This document shows positions 58,581 to 64,000 of a stretch of 64,000 bases of DNA, in pieces. The notes under the pieces were generated by a model, which was not told where the DNA came from, did not search any database, and saw only the letters and a program-made list of their open reading frames with translations. This DNA comes from Adineta vaga. Its lineage: Eukaryota; Rotifera. The position numbers were made by a program, and so were the translations under genes. The DNA lies in the NCBI GenBank assembly GCA_021613535.1, contig CP075493.1:7006001-7070000 (forward strand). The letters are read 5' to 3'. Every line of letters starts with the position of its first letter. The first letter of the stretch is position 1.

Positions 58581-59871
58581 CTGTGTGTGCGTGTGTGTTT
58601 GTGTGTTTTGTTTTCTTTTTTTGCATGAATATATATTCATTTGTCTTATATATATATATATTAACTAGGTGTATACTTGTTGTTATTGTTTCTGTGTTCT
58701 ATTCGTTCCAACAAGCAGTCCTCATAGGATTGTACTTGCATGTTTAGAGAAAATAGGAAAAAAACTGTTTCTTCCCTCTTTTTTCTCTTAGTTTCATTGT
58801 CGAAAACACGTTCTCTTTTTCTTTTCTTTTCTTTTTTTTTTGTTGGAAACGATTGTATTTTCTGTTCTCTCACGTCAGCATTGGTAATCAGTGTTGAACG
58901 TCGAAGAAACAAATTGGTTAATAAAGAAAGAAAAAGTTAGATTTATTGAAATAAGTGGATCTATATCGATTTACAATCTCGTTATTGAATTCTCCAGCGT
59001 AGGTGTAATTTATCCTCAACAATTTTGATCGAGAAAAGATATTGTAGACAACAGATAATATATCAAAGCTAGTTTAATTTCACTAGAATAATTGAGAATT
59101 TCTATAAACAAGACTCTTTTGACACAAAAGGTTTAGACTATGATTAACCGATCCGTGTACTTGTCAGATCTAGTCGAACAACAAAATGATTCCATCAATG
59201 TAGACAATGACACATAGCGTTTCTGTCTACTTGTGAGTATTTCTATTGAAATATAAGCGTGTAAACAAATTAATTATATTTTTTACTTAATAATTATTAC
59301 ACCGTTTTTCGCACTTTATCATTATTACTAGTATAGAATATGAAAATAATACATAAACAATTTTCTAATGAGAAATGTGATCGTCAGAAGCTTTCTTTCT
59401 TGGATATATAAATCTCCAAGCTTAGATAAAATTCTCTTGTTATTCATATATGTAGTAAATTAATAAATATTTTGTCCTTTAACATTTTTTTTATGAAATT
59501 TGTCGTTTTTTGGAAGAAAACATATTGCTCGATAATCTTATTTCCTCAATTTTATAAGATTAGATTCATGTCTATGAAAACTAAGCACGAACTAATATTG
59601 TTCGTGACAACGAGAAAAGTCGAAGATTGTCTTTTTCTATTCAGCTATCGTGTACTGTTCTTCTCATTAGATTATTTTTTGTCCTAAGGAGTAAAAGCGA
59701 ATAGGACTTTTATTGAAATATACATCTGCCCTAGGCGGTTTATAGGGTGAAAATATTTCCCGTTTCTTTTATATATATATATATATATATCAGATTGTAA
59801 GTTCTTCCTCATTTATTTCTTAGAATGATCAACTGATTGAACTTCACATTTTTTCAAGAATTGAACACGTC
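58581..59871. other. Zinc-finger gene 3' flank and GPCR upstream region
   Basis: 1.29 kb with (GT)n directly after the stop (58582-58606), a (TA)n tract near 58649-58662 and a longer one at 59771-59790. TTTTTCGCAC occurs at about 59304. Short ORFs are low-complexity. TTTTTTCAAG near 59859 could be an acceptor before the GPCR ATG. Confidence 0.4.
59771..59790. repeat. (AT)n microsatellite
   Basis: Ten AT units about 80 bp upstream of the GPCR start codon. This is a simple repeat likely to vary in length between alleles. Confidence 0.9.
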
Positions 59872-61766
59872 ATGTCAGCCACTTTACTTGATATTTTATG
59901 GTTTATAGTTTTTATGATTTTTATATTGATTGCTTTAATTGCAAATATGATTATTATTTTGGCTATACTAAAAGATCGTTCAATGCATACATCAACATAT
60001 TTCTATATTATTAATGTAGATATTGCAGATATTATTTTAATACTTAGTTGTTTACCCGAACGTATAGCAGCATTATTTCGTCCCAATGATGGTTTTCCCT
60101 TGGGAATGATTGCATGTAAGTTAAACAGATGTACTCGAAGATTGTAATAATTGTTTTTATTCTTATATATCTGTCAATATTGAGTTATGTTTAACAGTTC
60201 ATTAGATGTAATTAAGTGGGAACTACAGATGTCAATTAAAGAAAGGTCATATGACATTTCAATTGGCTCGTATGATCATAGATTCTTTGCTTTTTCCCTG
60301 GATATGAAAAACTTTTAAATAGTATTTGATTTGTAACTAAATAGATTTAAAAAAAACAAATTCTGACAGATTTCAGGATTAGATACGCCCTAAGTAACGA
60401 CGTAGCTTATAACTCTAATATAAATATCAAATAAACTAATGAAGTACTTGGAAATGACATAGGTTTTTTAAAATATTATTTAAAAATAACTCGCTGATAA
60501 ATATAATGACGTCAATCTTTCTCAAAATAGATCTCTCCGTATTATACGCATCTTAGTTTTTCTAATTCTTGATATTTCTTAATTAATTATTAATGTTTTG
60601 TTTTTAATTCAGGCTATCTTGTACCATTCATCCAACAAGTATCTATGCAGGCAGCACTTGGATTTTTACTAATCTTAACAGTTCATCGTTGTTATCCAGC
60701 TGGTGTTCCAAGTTGTTTACAAGGTAATCTTATTCGAAAACAAATTCGTAATTATTCACTAACATTATGTCTCATATGGATTTTTGCTATTGTAATTAAT
60801 TTGCCATTATTTTCAATTACTAAATATGAAATTCAATCAATAGTTATGCAAGATAATCAAAGTAATATAACTGAAAAATTCAATGTACCAGCCTGTGATA
60901 CTGAAGCGAAAGAACTTTGGTCACGTGCTTATTTAATTCTATTATTAGTTTTTACATATTTCATAACAGGCATTTTTCTTATTGTTATTTATGGACAAGT
61001 TATTCGAATAATGCTGATTACAAATAGATATACAAAAAAATTGGATGAAGAAAAATATCGTCACCATAATCGAAAAGAATATCATTTTCTTCCACAAAAT
61101 TTATTGCATCAAAATGGATTTCGAGAAACGTTCACACGAGAATCAAAATCAACATCATCAGCGGCAACAATAACGTTAAATCGATCTAAAAAACGGCATT
61201 CTTCGGACTCACCTGTAGTTTCACCTATGTTACCATTAGAAACAGATCGATGTTCAACAAATTCTCATTCAATTCAACGTCTTCAAGTTATTATTATGCT
61301 TTTTATTGTCATTTTACTCTATATTCTTTTACTTTTACCGTATCGATTATTAAATCTACTTTTTATTGTTTATAATCAATTATTTCAACAAAATTTCATG
61401 AATGAAATCTTATTACATTGGTTATTGAATATTGTTCGTTTACTTGTTTTTCTTAATTGTGCTCTACAACCAATTATTTATCTAATTATATCATCAAAAT
61501 TACGGCAGACTGTCATTAAATTTCTTCATTCATGCTGTTATAAATATCATTGTCAATGGGAATGTTCATGTTCATGTAAACCTAAGTCACAACTAATGCA
61601 ACAATATCAAAGAAAACAAGTCATCTATCGAGGTCCTCATCCATTTCCGGCAGCAAATTATGCTTATATGAATGTTCATCATCCGTTATCATTATTACGA
61701 TCACCATTACCTCCGAATAATCTTGTAAATAAAGTCTTACCTCCTAAAACTATATCACATCGTTAA
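59872..61766 (+). CDS. Divergent rhodopsin-family (class A) GPCR
   Basis: Two exons (59872-60115 and 60613-61766) give 465 residues with seven hydrophobic helices. TM1 is ILIALIANMIIILAIL (N1.50 kept). TM2 is YIINVDIADIILILSCLP (D2.50 kept). TM3 ends ILTVHRCYP, with V-H-R in the place of D-R-Y. TM6 ends ILLLLPYRLLNLLF, keeping the proline but not C-W. TM7 is LNCALQPIIYLII, with Q-P-x-x-Y instead of N-P-x-x-Y. The third intracellular loop is long, Ser/Arg-rich. The C-tail has a cysteine cluster (HCQWECSCSCKP) suitable for palmitoylation. The overall form suggests a peptide receptor, but the ligand is unknown. The 497-bp intron is long for the window and contains a TGACGTCA site. Confidence 0.82.
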
Positions 61767-62605
61767 TAAAGATCTTTTGATTAATTTGATATAGTTTTTT
61801 TTAATGTAAAAATATTGTTTAATATGCTTGAAGAATGTTACTCTAATCTGCAGTCTTTAATTCATATTAGATATCTTCCTTTGTATTACTATAGAGATAT
61901 GATATATGATGGAAAAGCATAAATTAGTGAATAACACTTGAAAAATTGTTTAATTCATTCGATTCCAAATATGATATGATCATCCGAAATTTGTCCGACT
62001 TTTATTTCGAAAGATTATGTCGCTTAGCAACCATACGCTGAACTATACTCTAAATGAGTTTTACTTTTAATTTCTAAATTTCTTCACAATAATTTTCTTC
62101 AAGGAACCAAATATTTCATAGATCATATGTTATATTCATGAAAATTATAGATGTCACTTTTGCACATTTGTGCACTATATATCGCCATTGTTTCCCGTTT
62201 GTAGTCCTTCACTTATTCATTCATCTCCTATGTCTGTACTAGAATACTAAATATCGATGGAATTCATTTAAATTAGACATAGTTGTAATTATGAAATTCT
62301 TTTTTTTACCTTTATAAATTACGAATCATTTTGAATTTACGCAAGATAAGATATTCTTCGTCTTTATTTTGTATTTAAGTAGCATTTTTTTTGTTTCTAG
62401 ATTTCTCTCTGTCCTTAATCGTCGACCGACAGAAGATTTTTCATAATTATTGTAGACATAAAACTTATTCTTCTTTCTTTCTATTACGATTTCTGATCAA
62501 TCAGCTTTTATTTAGTCGTCTTGGTGTACGATTAGTCACATTCTGTGCGTCATTTCTTTATTTTCGCATGATCGCTACATCAATATTATTCGTTAATTTA
62601 TCGTC
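61767..62605 (+). promoter_or_regulatory. PRRC2 upstream region
   Basis: 839 bp with no supported gene. TAGATGTCA lies at 62148-62156, followed by a short inverted repeat, TTTGCACATTTGTGCACTA. A Phe/Leu-rich ORF overlapping the PRRC2 start (62391-62675) is a different frame and is not supported. Confidence 0.4.
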
Positions 62606-64000
62606 ATGTCTGTTCCGAGTAAATCTATTGATAAAAATAAACGTTATGCTGGTGTCAAAACAAATGATTTCGTAAACAAAGCACGAACAAACGAAGCGAG
62701 TCGAGCACCTGGTAAGTGACAAATTTTCTTAACTAGAAAATGAATTTCATACTTTATTCTCTAATAAATATGTTTTTCTTCTCTCATGCTAGCTCGTACT
62801 CAAGGATGGGCGAACCTCGGAAAAATCAATAGTCGACGAATACCGCCACCGGCTAATGTTCCAAGTTTAAAAAGTGAAACTAATGCCAGTACATCATCAT
62901 TCGATCCAACAATGCCAACGAGTACTAGTCATGGATGGACAGCAAGTGGAAATCAGACAGCAACCAATCTCGCTAATAATCAAGCACGTCCATTAACACC
63001 ATCGAAACAGCCAACACAACAGCAACTTGATTCTTTACCAGCTAGTGCATCTACGCCACCACCATATTCACAGCAACCATCATCTTTACTTTCATCAGAT
63101 CTAGATAAACATCGTGGACAAGCAAGTTGGAGTACAGTAACAGCTGGTCAAACTAATGATCATCCACCAAATTTACTTGGTTTAAATGATTTCCCACGTT
63201 TAGTTACACAAGATAATAAAAGTACAAAATCACCATCAGATTCATTAATTAGTTCGATATCGTCGACAACAGCACAAGGACCAAGTTTTCGACCAGCAAA
63301 TCTAGCATCCTGGAAGGAAGGCGGTGGTCGTCTTCAACCAATGTCATCTGATCTAGTGAAAGACTCCAATGAAAATAATAATAATTCTAATCTATCAAGT
63401 TTATCTATGCAATCACAAATCTTACCAACTAATACGAATTCTAATCTACTTCAATCACAAATGTCAAATGCAAATAATTCATCATATATGCGAATGTATC
63501 CACAACAACAACAACAGCAGCAGCAACAACAACAACAACAAATGGTAAGATTTAATTATTTAACAATTATTTTTATTTTCAAAATTTATTCTCGTTCTTT
63601 TTCTCTTCTAGTGGTCATATAATACAGGTAATTCCTATAGTTCATATGGAACAAATCAAGCGCCTGCATCCATACCGATACATCAATTACACCATCAACA
63701 ACGTTCATCCTCGTACGGTAATAATAATCAATCATCTCAACATCAACGTTTAAATACGTCTACGGACTATAAAACTCCAACAATTCTACGAAACAAAGAT
63801 ATTGATGATCTATCGAAAATTACAGCAAATGTTACATGGGCCAGTGCATCTCAGGAAGTTAATTATGAAGAAAAAATTCGCTTTAGTGATGATGAAGATA
63901 ATGATATTAATGATACGAATACTACAAAATCTCGTCGATATGGTAATAATAATTCACAACAACAATTCCGACAAACATATCCTCATGTTTTACAAAATAA
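62606..64000 (+). CDS. PRRC2: PRRC2 (BAT2) family protein, 5' part
   Basis: PRRC2 proteins are long, disordered RNA-associated proteins of stress granules that aid translation initiation. The start at 62606, MSVPSKSIDKNKRYAGVKTN, gives the short first exon, which joins in phase to ARTQGWANLGKINSRRIPPP. The BAT2 N-terminal signature follows: RRIPPPANVPSLKSE, LLGLNDFPRL, FRPANLASWKEGGGR. Near the right edge the second conserved block appears: LRNKDIDDLSKITANVTW and YEEKIRFSDDEDN, equal in layout to the EKLKFSDDEEE block of vertebrate PRRC2. A glutamine tract is encoded at 63501-63540. The gene runs off the window; the rest of this very long protein is missing. Confidence 0.9.

Noticed and set aside
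62391-62675. 94-residue Phe/Leu-rich ORF overlapping the PRRC2 start
   Set aside because: Different frame from the clearly conserved PRRC2 N-terminus, with no supporting features.

Overview
The window is nuclear DNA from a compact, AT-rich invertebrate genome. I count 29 protein-coding genes in 64 kb, on both strands, mostly with introns of about 50-60 bp, short intergenic gaps and many CAA/CAG-encoded glutamine tracts. A bdelloid rotifer is my best guess. The reasons are very short introns, splice-acceptor-like sequences at or just before many start codons (rotifers use spliced-leader trans-splicing), a phospholipase D gene of fungal type, and a tandem vWA pair. The species assignment is inference. 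I recognised no tRNA, rRNA, transposon, CRISPR array or viral sequence.

Layout. 1-9.3 kb: 5' end of cytosolic malate dehydrogenase (-), TM2D3 (+), a small proline-rich protein (+), an NHL beta-propeller protein (-) and a CEP97-type LRR protein with an added FN3 domain (-). 10-17.5 kb: a plus-strand run of WBP4, importin alpha, a new 116-residue coiled-coil/membrane protein, WASHC3, POP4 and PUSL1. 18-30 kb: CPEB (-), AIFM3 (+) and Pumilio (+). 31-35 kb: two tandem vWA proteins, both ending in a CaaX prenylation box. 35-45 kb: RSF1, a two-HKD phospholipase D, DBR1, ZCCHC9 and SRPRB, all on the minus strand. 45.6-64 kb: LSM14 (+), POLR3E (-), LAMTOR2 (-), a proline-rich protein with V-I-x-E-R repeats (+), UFD1 (-), a ten-finger C2H2 protein (+), a divergent class A GPCR (+) and the 5' part of PRRC2 (+).

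Themes. Several same-strand neighbours lie only 65-130 bp apart, with TTTCAG or TTCTAG next to the downstream ATG. The clearest sets are SRPRB-ZCCHC9-DBR1 and the 116-residue protein-WASHC3-POP4, which look like trans-spliced operons. Three genes for translational control of mRNA (CPEB, Pumilio, LSM14) share the window, and Pumilio has a perfect Pumilio site in its own 3' flank. Intergenic regions repeatedly carry TTTTGCGA and TAGATGTCA, a possible promoter module.

Quality warning. Four otherwise intact conserved genes (the second vWA gene, PLD, DBR1, SRPRB) each need a one-base shift to stay in frame, three of them in homopolymers. Assembly indels are the simplest explanation, so protein models there should be treated with care. 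All coordinates for spliced genes are start codon to stop codon, introns included. Splice sites were read by eye from GT/AG signals and reading-frame continuity.
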